Positions 1-10,777 of a DNA stretch of 64,000 nt are shown piece after piece. The notes beneath the pieces are model-generated. The model was not told where the DNA came from. It made no database searches and saw only the letters and a list, made by a program, of their open reading frames with translations. A program made the translations under genes and the position numbers. Location: NCBI GenBank assembly GCA_027422505.1, contig JAPQWV010000633.1, positions 1 to 64,000 on the forward strand. The letters run 5' to 3'. Numbering within the stretch: the first letter of the stretch is position 1; every line of letters begins with the position of its first letter. The stretch is from Craterostigma plantagineum (lineage: Eukaryota; Streptophyta; Magnoliopsida; Lamiales; Linderniaceae).

Positions 1-74
1 ACACATCAAAATGTAATAGAATCGGAATTGGTCGTTCTGAATCTGACGAATGGAAAAAACAGACAGACGTCTAC

Positions 75-950
75 ATACACTTTGCCGTCATTGTTTTTTC
101 TATGTTCATTTCCTTCGGACATCTTATAGAGAAGCCCGTGCATTACGTACTCAAATTTGTCTGCAAGAGATTTCTGCTTGTTCTGCAGCAAGAGTGCAAT
201 CACTAAAAAACTTAATAAATTACTCAGGCCAAGCTTAATATATTATGCACATGCTGTTATGCCAAGAAGTTGTCTTTAGTAAGCTAGCACGTTCGCCATG
301 TGAATTGCCTATGCGTGTGCACAGAACAAATATCGGCTGATGAACCATTAATTTCCATCCACAAGCACTGGACATGATTAAGCATACACGTCACAAAAGA
401 TCTAACAATCTCGTTTGACATGTAAAAATGTGGTTGTGATGGGAAAAGCAAGATGACAAATTAGAATCCTAATATCATTATCCATCAATAGCAGTTTCCT
501 TATTCTTCAAACAAAATCCATCGTACCGATTACCCAACTAAATTTCGATAGAATTACAGGAGTGTGAAGTGGAACTGCACCTCGGTAGAGTTGCCAGAAA
601 CAGCAGAACCATCCATGCTTAGTGTATCAGATATCACCATCCTGTATTTCTCACCAGGAAGCATAGGATATAGCTGAGAATGCACATCTAATTCCAAACT
701 ATAGTCATCGTCTTCACTGCTCGCTCTAACTCTAGAAACTGTAAATAAGAAGCGAAAAAACACTCAGTCACGCGTCCTATGTTAATACACACTTCATCAG
801 CTGGAATTTATCCACGAAACCCTAAAAACAGAAATACGAAAGAAAAAACAGAACAATCACCTCAAAACTAAAACGATTACCTTTGTCATATACTACTTGT
901 GCATCGATGCTGGTGACATTGATGATTTCGTCAAAGTAAAACCGAGCCAT
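75..950 (-). CDS. RPB8-like RNA polymerase subunit (RPABC3 family), 3' end off the window
   Basis: RPB8 is a small OB-fold-type subunit shared by nuclear RNA polymerases I, II and III. Three exons are readable: 881-950 (starts MARFYFDEIINVTSID), 581-738 (VSRVRASSEDD, LDVHSQLYPMLPGEKYRM) and 75-182 (KSLADKFEYVMHGLLYKMSE). Phases agree across both introns. The order and spacing match plant RPB8: DKVTRVEA-like, LDVN-EVYP-like, then the LADKYEYIMHGKLYKISE-like block. The last exon (usual VSFGGLLMLL block) is beyond position 1, so the gene is incomplete here. The N-terminal exon lacks the usual MF-EDIF-V start and is short, so this may be a diverged paralogue rather than the main copy. The donor of exon 2 (GAG then GTGCAG) is weak and inferred. 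Family call is firm; functionality is not. Confidence 0.8.
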
Positions 951-1229
951 GACTGCATACCAGTAAAACACCATATATCCATGTCAGAAGAAAAATCATC
1001 AAAAAAAAAAAAAAAAGTGCAAGAGAACAATACTTCGGCAAGGATTCTACCGTAGCTTTCCCCTGTAATTGTAGTGGAGAGACGAGGAGGGTTCTATGAT
1101 TTAATAGCTTCCTATATCCAAGCATGGAGCTGCGGCCCGATAAATATGGGCCGAACATAAAATATATTGGGCCTACAAATTGGACTCTCACAAATAATCG
1201 GCCCAATTAGATAAAAACTTCCTTTGCCT

Positions 1230-3179
1230 CTAAAACATATACTCTTCCATAAGCATCGTCAGACCCTCCAACACATCGTACATATCTTCAACGAGGACGT
1301 GACACGTGTCATTGCTCGAAAAGCAAGATACGACGCCGTTTACGTCGATCCAGCTACAGCCAACTTCCTTCCTCAATCTCTTCTCCCTGAGCTCCGCCCT
1401 AACTCTCGCGGCGTCCTTCCACATCCCACGCGCCGACAGCACATTAGATCGGAGCACGGCCACGGCGCCGTCACGACGATCGCAAGCCAAAATCTTCTCC
1501 GCAATCGAATCGCTAAGCTCGTAACTCCGATGAATACTGCAGGCGCTGAGCAGCGTTTCCCAGGCGTACGACGGAACAAGATCCGCCGTAAATTTACCGG
1601 CCAGCTCGAAAGCCTCCGCAATCAACCCCGACCTAGCCAGCAAGTCGACCATAGAGCCGACGTGCTCCGCCCTCGGCGTCAGATTCCACCTCTCCATGGA
1701 ATGAAGACACTCCCAGCCTAGCCTAACCGAGCCAGAATGAGCGCACGCGGCCAATAGCCCTAAGAAGGTGACGTGGTCGGGCTTGAATCCGCCGCCGACC
1801 ATGCGGCGGAAGAGACAAAGTGCTTCCTCCGCAGAGCGGTGGTGGGCTTTCGCCAGAATCATGGAATTCCATGCTATGGTATCCCATTTTGGCATTGTTT
1901 CAAACACCATCGATGCATCGTGGAAGAAGCCGCACTTAGAGTACATGGATACGAGCGAGCTAGCCACAGTGCTGTCGTTTCCATAGCCCGTCTTGGCAAT
2001 GTAAGAATGGACTGAACTTCCCCAGGCATGCAAGGCGAGGGCCCCACAGGTCGAAGCCACGCTATTTAGGGTTCCCTGGTCGGGCTTGAATCCATAGGAC
2101 AACATGTTTGTGTACAGTGATAGTGCTTCTTCGTCGCTTTGAAAACCTGAGATTAAAGTGTTCCATGAGGTTTCGTCCTTTCGGGGCATATTCTTGAAAA
2201 AAGCACGAGCGTTGGTTATATCGCCGTGCAGCACATATGCTCGTAGCATTAAGTTCCACGAAACTGTGTTTCTCTTTTCCATTCGTGTGAAAAAGTCGTA
2301 TGAATCTTTTACGGTGCTGTAATGGGCGTAGCCGCTGAGCATAGAATTCCATGCGACTACATCTTTGTGCGGCATTCGATCGAACAATTCACGGGCAAGA
2401 TCGATTCTTGAGTTGTCTACGTAGCCTTTGATCATCACAGTCCAAGCAACTACGTCCTTCTTGGGCATGTCGTCGAATAATCTCCTAGCCTTGTCCAAAT
2501 CCCCGAATCTCAGAAAACAATTGATGATAGAAGTCCAAGATGCCTCGTCGCGCCTTGTCATCCTCGTAAACACATCCCACGACTTTTCGGCGAGTCCCAT
2601 TTCTCCATACTTGGCAATCATGGTGTTGCAGAGCAACAGTTTATCGCCCGAAGCTTCGATGAACAGTCGCTCGGCTTCATCCACGTTGCTATATCTAAAG
2701 TACCCTTCGATCATCGTAGCCCATGTGACGTCGTTCTTCTCAGGCATTTCATCGAACACTTCTCGAGCTTCCTCGAGCCTTCCGTTGCTCACATATCCCG
2801 AAATCATAGCATTCCAACTTGCTATGTTCTTGTTTTCGATGGAGTCGAACAATGCTCTGGCCTCGTCCAACCTTCCGTTCTTTGCGTACCCAGTCAGCAT
2901 TGCGGTCCAAGAAACGATGTTCTTACATGGCATCGAATCGAATACCTCGCGGGCCTCGCGAATCATACCGTTTCTAACATACCCAGAAATCATACAGTTC
3001 CATGTGACGGCGTTTTTCTGGGGCATTTCGACGAACAGTTTGCGCGCGCTTTCCGCATCACCTACTTTGAAATACCTGGTGATGTCTGTATTACATCGGA
3101 ACATAGAGTTGGTAGCTTCACGTTGAAGACGGCGCGCAGCAGTGTAGATGAATGGCCTTGTTTTAAGTGCTACAAACAT
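1230..3179 (-). CDS. Pentatricopeptide repeat protein with E-type C-terminus, 649 aa
   Basis: PPR proteins bind organellar RNA one base per repeat and act in editing, splicing or stability. This is a single uninterrupted frame of 649 residues, typical of intronless plant PPR genes. Tandem PPR motifs fill residues about 30-540, with signatures such as NAVTWNCMISGYVRNG, VFDSMPCKNIVSWTAML and VAWNSMLSGYAHY; the mix of 31- and 35-residue units indicates a PLS-type array. The end carries E-like blocks (ETLLSACSIHRSYELSD, KEVGCSWIDVNG) and no DYW deaminase tail. The N-terminus (MFVALKTRPFIYTAARRLQR) is basic and acid-free, consistent with mitochondrial import. The first Met is used because no upstream in-frame Met is seen and the presequence fits. 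The RNA target cannot be read from this. Confidence 0.93.
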   Translation of the reverse strand: MFVALKTRPFIYTAARRLQREATNSMFRCNTDITRYFKVGDAESARKLFVEMPQKNAVTWNCMISGYVRNGMIREAREVFDSMPCKNIVSWTAMLTGYAKNGRLDEARALFDSIENKNIASWNAMISGYVSNGRLEEAREVFDEMPEKNDVTWATMIEGYFRYSNVDEAERLFIEASGDKLLLCNTMIAKYGEMGLAEKSWDVFTRMTRRDEASWTSIINCFLRFGDLDKARRLFDDMPKKDVVAWTVMIKGYVDNSRIDLARELFDRMPHKDVVAWNSMLSGYAHYSTVKDSYDFFTRMEKRNTVSWNLMLRAYVLHGDITNARAFFKNMPRKDETSWNTLISGFQSDEEALSLYTNMLSYGFKPDQGTLNSVASTCGALALHAWGSSVHSYIAKTGYGNDSTVASSLVSMYSKCGFFHDASMVFETMPKWDTIAWNSMILAKAHHRSAEEALCLFRRMVGGGFKPDHVTFLGLLAACAHSGSVRLGWECLHSMERWNLTPRAEHVGSMVDLLARSGLIAEAFELAGKFTADLVPSYAWETLLSACSIHRSYELSDSIAEKILACDRRDGAVAVLRSNVLSARGMWKDAARVRAELREKRLRKEVGCSWIDVNGVVSCFSSNDTCHVLVEDMYDVLEGLTMLMEEYMF

Positions 3180-3930
3180 GTGCGCCGAAGAAAATCCGGC
3201 GAATCAGTGACGCAAACGAATTTGTAGAAAGAGGGTGCAATTAGCTGATGCGTCGATGGGTACTGCTTGGATCGATGAATAGAACCACTCTTCTTTGTTA
3301 TTAATGCTTTAACAATCGCAGAGCTTGAGCGCTGCCCCAGTCAATTGGCTTGCATGATACTGTCTTGTGAATCTCTTCCATTGCTGAGTTCGTCACCTCA
3401 CCTCAAGGAGATGCTCCTCAAGTGTTTGCTTAAATGTTTCTTCGCAGGAAGCAGATCCGACCCGGCTCCGTTCCTTATCCAAATAATTGATACAATATCT
3501 ATCAGATACAAAATGCTTAACTTATAAATAAAAAAATATATTTAGTCGGAATCGTTGGACTGCTTAATGGATATTTTTGTAAAACTTGCATTAAAAAAAC
3601 TTTAGAAAATTTAATTTTGCCTAAAGATAATGTGCAAAAAAATCGTTTTTTTTTCAAAAAGGTTCGAAAGATCAAAACGAAAAAAAAAGGAAAGGAAACC
3701 GCTGTGCTTATCCAACGGTCAATAACCGCCAGTTGACCCTCAAACTCAAACACATACGACGATTCCAAAGCGAAAGTACTTTTTTTTTCCTCTCTCGTTT
3801 ATCAAACTCCTTTCCCAGCAAACCAGCGCCTGCAGACAAACACCCGCCCGCCATCTCCACCGCGACGCTTGGTCCACCACCGCCAGGCGTCGCGCCGCCG
3901 CCACCGCTACCCAACCACCCGCCGCCGTCA
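3180..3930. other. Divergent intergenic region between PPR and RKD genes
   Basis: This stretch holds the 5' sides of two genes transcribed away from each other. It is AT-rich with poly-A and poly-T runs at 3,540-3,800 and a C-rich, proline-coding-looking segment at 3,830-3,930. That segment is open in frame with RKD but is more likely 5' UTR. I see no RNA gene or transposon here. Confidence 0.5.
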
Positions 3931-5486
3931 ATGGACACTACTACTAATACTGCTTCAACAACGGCAATAATACCAGTCTACGAAAACGACAGTAATAATC
4001 TCGACGAAACTGACATGTTATTACAGGCTTTGGACGAAATCGACCCATCGTACTTCTCCCTGGATGACGACTACTTCGACGCTCTATTACCTCCGCTGAA
4101 CAACAAACAGTACGAAGAAGAACCCCACTGTAATAATCCTCCGCCTATCAACACCAATCAAGGCGACGACGATTTAGGAGATTACGAAGACCCTTTAACC
4201 GATCCTTACATATGGGCCTTGTGCAATGGATCAGAAGATAATAACTACAACAACAACAATGGTCCATTACATACGTCATTCGTGGGAGAAAGCAGTGGAA
4301 TCGCAGGAGGAAATGATCACTACGAAAGCGAATATTGGACGTACTTAATGCCACAATCTTCACGGCGAAACTGCAGTTTCTGTCATAAACTACGACAGAT
4401 TGCGCATACTAACGGTGTTTTTTTTTCGTATTACTTGTTCGAATTGCGCTGATTGTATATATCGTTCTTTTTTTTTTTGTTTTCCTACTTACTATTTTTC
4501 TCGCAGTTTCGGCGAGCAGATTGAAGCGCTTAGAGGTTCACGGAATCCTCGGCGTAATTACGCACGTGGTGGTCGACAGATACGACTTCGACGTCGGCTT
4601 CGAAATCCAGGAATCTAAGATGTTCGAGTAAGGACGACGACGACTATAATTGAATCAACGGCGCGATGATAAACCTACTTGAGTTTTTTTTTTTTTTGCG
4701 TTTTTTTAGTTTTCACGGCGAGAATGCGCATTTTGTGAAGGGATTTCTCCTCAAGTATCTCAAGGCGTGCGGAGAAGAAGGGTACGCTAATATGGCGCAC
4801 GACGATCCCTTGGCCGCCTTTTACGAAGCCATGAGCGTCGGACTCGGCGGGCCCCACAATTCTTTGGACGATTTCCCGCGAGAAAATAAGGACTCTCGAG
4901 ATTGTCTGATTGCGTCCCCCCGTAAGGAAACAAACGCCGCCGGGAGCAGCGTTGGCGTATCGAAGAGAACTTCCCTTTCAGTTCAGGTCACATATATATA
5001 TATATATATATATGTTCTGAATTACAAAATGTAATATATTATACATATATATATTTTCATATAAGGATCAATGGATATATTGCAGAGGGAAAGAACGAAG
5101 AGGTTGAAGATGGAAGATTTGACAGAGTATTTCGATATAAGAATGGAGCAAGCTGCGAAGAAGCTGAACGTGTGCCCTACTGTGGTTAAGAAGCTGTGCA
5201 GAAGGAATGGAGTTGACATATGGCCTTTTCGTAAGGTGAGGAAATAAGTGGATTATTAATTGAAATAAAAATGTAGTTGTTTGATATGTTTTTCTATTAT
5301 TTTTTACATTTTTCGGTTATTTATTATATAATACAGGTGAGGAGTCTGAAGAAGAACATAGCTAAGAAAATGGAGCTGTTGAGTTCGAGTGGGGAAGATG
5401 GAAAGAAACGGCTTCAAGCAGAGATACAGATGATGGAGCAAGAACTTGCTCAGATTTATGAAAGTATGTTAGGAAAAAATAAATAA
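3931..5486 (+). CDS. RWP-RK domain transcription factor, RKD subfamily, 393 aa
   Basis: RKD proteins are plant-specific nuclear transcription factors linked to egg-cell and early embryo programmes. Five exons splice in phase: 3931-4414, 4507-4627, 4710-4986, 5086-5235, 5337-5486. The N-terminus is acidic (NLDETDMLLQALDEIDPSYF), a likely activation region. The middle carries the CSFCHKLRQIAHTN cysteine motif typical of the family. The RWP-RK domain spans exons 4-5: MEDLTEYFDIRMEQAAKKLN, CPTVVKKLCRRNGVDIWPFR, KVRSLKK. A C-terminal helix (QAEIQMMEQELAQIYE) looks coiled-coil. The Met at 3931 is chosen over one at 3733 because the upstream stretch is poly-Pro, low complexity and unlike the family. 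Oddity: the core reads WPFRK where the usual form is WPHRK or RWPHRK. Confidence 0.9.
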
Positions 5487-5800
5487 ACTAATTATATATA
5501 GGTAGTGTTTGTTGTATTGTAATAGTTTTTTTTTTTTGTTTAATTTAAAGTTGCAAATACATACATACATCCATAAATTGACACTCGACAGTATTGAAAT
5601 AAAATGTTGGCCGCGCCGCGTTGTAATTTTATTCTATCCCATAATCAAAGAAGAAAAAAAGAAAAGAAAGGAAACGAATATAATGGGTTGCTCAAATGCT
5701 AATTCTAATTTTCTCATAAACAATAAATTAATGATGACAATAATAATCTATATACTATAAAAGTAGGATAGGGACCCTATTGTGATGACACGTGGCAACA

Positions 5801-5937
5801 AAATGGAAAAAAACCAAAAAACGAGGCGTTTTATTTTAATTTTGTCTATGTTCATTTGTAGGAAGTTGAAATGGAAAAAAAAACGAAAAACGAGGCGTTT
5901 TATTTTATTTTTGTCTATGTTCATTTGTAGGAAGTTG
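5801..5937 (+). repeat. Two tandem copies of a 68-69 bp unit near the Helitron 5' end
   Basis: Copy 1 is 5801-5868 and copy 2 is 5869-5937. Both run from AAATGGAAAAAA through ACGAGGCGTTTTATTTTA to TTCATTTGTAGGAAGTTG. They differ by a few bases, mostly in the A-run. Confidence 0.9.
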
Positions 5938-6281
5938 AATAGTTCTATTTTCTGCTATTTCTGCTGACGTGGCGGGCAATTAGCAATTCTAATTCTTTTT
6001 CAGAACCGGTCGTCTCCCTAATAAATGCACTCTCCGTAACTAACTATTTTGTTCAAACGTCTTATGCATTCACGGTAAGGAAAGTCGACCGTCAGTTCAT
6101 TTCTTAATCAATGCGTTGGGGTTAAATACAGAAAACCAAAAGACAGCCCAACAAAAAACCATCTCTGGGGGCTGTTTCGGGCTAATATGAAGGTGTGGTT
6201 AATGTCGAGGTTCCGATTCATACGATGCTCCGAGCACCTCCATCAGCAGCAGCAGCCGTTCTCACCACTTTGGGCGTTTCC

Positions 6282-8894
6282 TGTAATACCCGTAAAAATT
6301 TAATACGGGATTATTTCAATAATATTCGGAATGTGTGAAGTCGATTTCGAACATACACCGATTTCTTTCCGTGTCGAGCAAAGAATTTAGAATTGGACCC
6401 GATGAATTTAAAAGGGGCCGAAATATTTATGGGCCAAATGGAGAATAATGGCCCAAGTATGGGAGAGATAGATTAGATGTTAGGAATTTTGGCCCAATAA
6501 TATAAAATAATAATAATAATAAAATTATTATGGCTGAAATTAAGTAAGGAAAAAAATAATAAATAAATAAAATAATTTCAATTCACCTCCATGTGAGTGT
6601 GGTAAATAAAACAAGATCCTTTATTTAATAAATGTACCTCCATCCATCTCTATGTGAGCATGGAGACAAGATCTATCCAAGCCACCTCCAAGCATCTCTA
6701 TAATGGTAAGAGGACAAAAACAACCAACAATTTAAAGGAAATAGAGAAGAAAGAGGAGAGAACATGGGAGAGATGGGAGGGGGAAAAGAAAGAAAAGAAA
6801 GGACAAAATAACCTAACTAATATACCACTTAATACACCTAATCAACTAATACTACATGAAGACAAATAAGAATAAATAAGCTAAAAAGAATAGAAAGAGA
6901 GGGGAGGAGAGGTCGCAAGAGTGAGAGAGAGAAGGAAGAAAGGAGAGAGAAAAAAGAAAGAAAAAGGGAGAAAGAAGAGAAGGAGAAAAGAGAGGAGGAG
7001 AAAAAAAAAAAACCTTCGGGAGCTCGGGATCGAAACTCTAGGGTTGGAATCACACGAAACAACCCGTTACCTCTCGGGAATTTAAGGTAGGTGAAGATCA
7101 CCTACACACGTAAACAAGTTTTGAATCCGTGAATTTTTCGTGATTGCATGATCTCTTTCGAATTTATACGTGTTTATGTGCTAAACGTGAATTTCTTGTA
7201 TGATTTTCGCGATGATGCTTACATGCTAAAATTCGGCCAGCTTAATACCTTAATCTTTATGAAGTTTAGGTCTATGAAACATAAGAATAGAGTTAGAGGA
7301 CTTGTGATTAAGTGGATAGAACAAAACTTGGGGAGGATTAGTGTTTTCTAGGGTTTTCTTTATCCATTTCGGCCAAGAGGTTCAAAAATTTATATCTCAC
7401 GATCTAGAATTCGGATTAAACATCCCTTTGGACAGAATCAAGATTTGCAAGTTATTTATCTATGTTTAAAATTTCAGGTCCATCGGACGTCGTTTACCCT
7501 GTGATCATTGAGAGATACTAAACTGTCGCAAAACAGCCGTATAAAATAGTTTTTTTTTTTTTAATTTGGAGACTAGATTGAATAGATTGAAAAGTTTCAA
7601 AAATCTGGGGGCTGAGAATGTAAAATCCGAACAAGGGAGATTTTTAAAGAAATATAAAGCTTTTGGGGCAGATTTGAAATTCGGCATAAATAATTGGGGC
7701 CCTTTGTCTAATTTTCAAAAATTAGGGGACTAGATTGAAAATTTTAAGAATCTAGGGGCTGAGAATGTAAAAATCCGAACGGGGAGATTTTTAAAGATAG
7801 CTTTCGGGGATAATCTGAAATTTTTAAAGCTTTCGGGGCAGATCTGAAACTTAGGAAATTTTTGGTCCTAAAAAGTAAATTATGAGTTTTGGGATTTTAA
7901 GTGCAAAAAATTCATAAAGATATTTTTAAAGTAGAAATTTAAGTGATATTTGAAAGTTGGACGTTAGAATTTTAAAATATATTAAATTATGGACCAATTG
8001 TGAAATTAGGGTCTTAAAGTAAAAAGGATTAAATTTTGGGAACTATTAGTGAATTTCGGGAGAGTTTCTGTGGTTAAGGTTTTGCGTCGATTAAATCGAA
8101 ACACGGGCTTTGGTCCCGAATTATTTGGTGTATGATAGTTTTTTTTAGATCGGGCCGAGATTATATATCGGGCCGATATGTTGTTGTTTAATATGATGCA
8201 TTTTATATGTTGCATTCTATTTGCACGACATTTGCATACACATGTACGAAAAGAGAGAACTGCGTGGAGTCACGGTAATATTGTTTAGTGATGTTCAGTG
8301 GGGTAGTTTATGACCGATTGATGGTTGTCGAATGGTATGAGTTGAGGTTAGGACTAAGGCGCACTATATGATTGAGATGTGGGGAGTGGGCCTCCCGAGC
8401 TACTGACCCTTGTGGGGAGTGGGGCCTCCCGTGTTGCCTTTAGTTCCTAAGCCTCGGGCCCTGATTGTGATGAGATGAGTTGAGTTGATGATGAGATATT
8501 ATAAAAGAGTCGAGCGTGCATTTTGTGAGATGTGTCGAGTTTGGAATGTGAGAGCATTTGCATTCATGCATATTTTCATCTACTGGGCAAAAGCTCAGGG
8601 TTTACGTGTGTAGGTAATACGGCTGATGGCGGTGACTCCACGGACTTTTGAGGGCGGCGCAGTACATGGGACGCGACCTGTGGAACGAGTTTATGTTTCA
8701 TGTTTTTAAATTTGAGCTTGGACTTATAGGGCTTCCGCCAAATGAATCAAAATGTGTTTGGGTTTGAACTTATGGATTTAGACATCGAACGTATTTGTAT
8801 TATTATATTTTAAAAGTTTTAATTAAATGGGTTTTCCGCTGCTTACGCTGCGAAAATCCGCCAAAATACGTATCTAGGAAGTCGGGTCGTTACA
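6282..8894 (+). repeat. 5' LTR, 2,613 bp
   Basis: It begins TGTAATACCCGTAAAAATT and ends GGGTCGTTACA (TG...CA), with the primer binding site directly after. It contains a strongly A/G-only tract at about 6,880-7,010 and many near-copies of short phrases such as AATCTGGGGGCTGAGAATG (about 7,600 and 7,745) and GTGGGGAGTGGG-CCTCCCG (about 8,378 and 8,413). Confidence 0.9.
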
Positions 8895-8896
8895 GG

Positions 8897-8908
8897 TGGT
8901 ATCAGAGC
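8897..8908 (+). other. Primer binding site, initiator tRNA-Met type
   Basis: TGGTATCAGAGC lies two bases after the LTR end. It is complementary to the 3' end of plant initiator tRNA-Met, the usual primer for this class of LTR retrotransposons. Confidence 0.93.
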
Positions 8909-9640
8909 ATTAGGTTATAGGTTCTGTAGACTGTCCATGTACTGCCGCTCAAAAGCCTGGAGGATCAGCCTACGCCTGTAAGTTTAATACGTAATTATGT
9001 GATTTATGATGTTTGGATATATGCTTTAACGTGAATATTTGGGTGATTTTATGTGCTCCTTGATGTGTTCAAAAGTTAGAGATTTCGTACTTTTACACTT
9101 AGATTGGTAGGAGAATCTCGGTTAAATTAAGGTAGGGAGAGAATGATAAAAAAAAATATTCGGACTTTTGATAGAATTTGGGGTTGCTTAAAAATTCGGG
9201 TAAAAATTCGGGTCAATTTGGAATTCGGCGAAATTTAAATTTTGCGCCTTTTCAAAATTTGGGCTTTGTTAATTTGGGCTTGACCGAATTGGACCAAGCT
9301 GAAATTCGGAAAGTTAAAATAAATAAAAGGCAAAATAAAAGAGAGTCGACCGATATAAAATTTTTTAAAAATCGGAGCTTGTATACAATTTTAAAAATGA
9401 GACGAGGACGTAGAGAAACATGGGTTAATTGTAGAAATTTAGGAAGCGAGACGAGAACATAGAGAAAACATGATAGAGTCGATGCATAACGATTACATAA
9501 TTAAAAATCATATTACAATCCGAATACATAAAAAAAAACCTTAGAAGATAAAACATCAACGATGTTCGAGAAGTTCTGTCGGCGTCTTCTTCCAATATGC
9601 CAGAAAAGGCCCGGTTTCCCATGACATAACCTTTCACAAA

Positions 9641-9808
9641 TTAAAAGCAACTGCAGTGAGTGACAACCCACATCACAAAAATGGCGATTGCAGCGAAGAG
9701 CAATCCCAAAATAAGGAATAACTCAAATTTAAGCTTTTCGAGATTTTCCCTCCAAAAAGGTTCCTGAGGAACATCATCACGATCCGCATTTCCTCCAAGA
9801 TTATACAT
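9641..9808 (-). CDS. Antisense 55-aa single-membrane-span peptide frame inside the retrotransposon
   Basis: On the strand opposite to pol, an ATG at 9808 opens 55 codons ending in TAA. The first half is polar and acidic (MYNLGGNADRDDVPQEPFWR). The second half is one hydrophobic segment (LFLILGLLFAAIAIFVMWVV) followed by THCSCF, so it would resemble a tail-anchored membrane peptide with two C-terminal cysteines. A TATAAATA box lies about 70 bp upstream of the ATG, and a G-box core CACGTG lies further upstream at 10450-10455. The surrounding 9,470-10,770 shows no gag or pol similarity I can see, so this may be a host segment picked up by the element. I do not recognise the family. Chance is possible for 55 codons, but the TATA box and the coherent membrane segment argue for a real or recently real gene. 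Confidence 0.4.
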   Translation of the reverse strand: MYNLGGNADRDDVPQEPFWRENLEKLKFELFLILGLLFAAIAIFVMWVVTHCSCF

Positions 9809-9875
9809 TACGAAAATTAAATGATGTGGTTGGAAAGAATTGTGTTGTGGTGCAAAATAGCGTGCATCAAGTACC

Positions 9876-9883
9876 TATTTATA
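9876..9883 (-). promoter_or_regulatory. TATA box for the antisense 55-aa frame
   Basis: TATAAATA on the minus strand, within CCTATAAATAGGT, about 70 bp upstream of the ATG at 9808. The spacing suits a short plant 5' leader. Confidence 0.45.
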
Positions 9884-10777
9884 GGCGTGAGTGAAGCGAA
9901 GGATAAGCAAGATTAATTTCGAGTTTCCTTCGAACGCCGTATAAAGATAAACTTCATAAATTTCGACATCAGATTTTTCTTCGAGCGTCGTAATCTCGAT
10001 TTCAGAGATCACGCACAGGAAGAAATCACATTGGACTTTTATCATAAAAATCCAATCCAAAATCTCGAAAAAAGATGTTGATGTCCATTACGACAAAGAA
10101 ATTGTGCTCACGTTTAAATCAATGCCGTATTTACATGCACTGCGTAGACTCTGTCACATCAATGAATTTAGTACGGCGAACTAACGCACAAACAAGACAG
10201 AACTTCAACCTATGTCCATGGATCAACCGAGCTTCCTTTCTTATTGATCACAACACGAAAGTTACAGATCTCTATCTCTTCTACAACTCTCGCGTTTTCA
10301 CCTCACGATGATTTTCACTCTAAAAGAAGTTACATGCTCGAGAAAGTGAACTGGAAATCCGACATTAATAAGATAGAAATCTTTTTAAGCATGAATTCGC
10401 AATCTATCTTCACCGTCCATTTTATCCGATTGAACGCTCCACAAGTCGCCACGTGGTATTGCATTTCTACGTGTTAGAGCAAGAATCGCATGCGACTCTG
10501 TAAGTGAAATAGCACCTTCACTACTATCCGTCCGATTTTTGATCCAACGCTCACGATTCACCATCGATTCTTTCACTTCTTAAACATCTCAGCCGTCGAT
10601 CTTTTTGCGCGATATCCTGAAAACATAATTAAATCTTCAGCCTTCAAATCCTGACCATTAGATCGCGCGCCATCTTGGATCCAACGACACCTGCTCATCG
10701 TGACAATAACGGTGAAGAAAGCCAGACTTAACTTATGAAGAACGTTCCATTTAGGTGAACGGAAGCTTGTGAAGTAA

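Larger units (their letters stand above)
9470..10777. other. Retrotransposon-internal segment without pol similarity
   Basis: This 1.3 kb replaces the place where gag, protease and most of reverse transcriptase should be. Apart from the antisense 55-aa frame and its possible promoter (TATA at 9876-9883, CACGTG at 10450-10455) I see no recognisable coding sequence. Base composition is less AT-rich than the LTR. Confidence 0.5.

Noticed and set aside
2428..3126. 232-codon plus-strand reading frame inside the PPR gene
   Set aside because: Exact antisense shadow of repetitive PPR codons; no independent protein signature.
3733..3930. Upstream in-frame ATG extending the RKD protein by 66 residues
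   Set aside because: The extension is poly-Pro and low-complexity, unlike known RKD N-termini; treated as 5' UTR.
10075..10477. Plus-strand frames of about 78 codons inside the retrotransposon
   Set aside because: No recognisable similarity or membrane pattern, unlike the antisense 55-aa frame nearby; likely chance.
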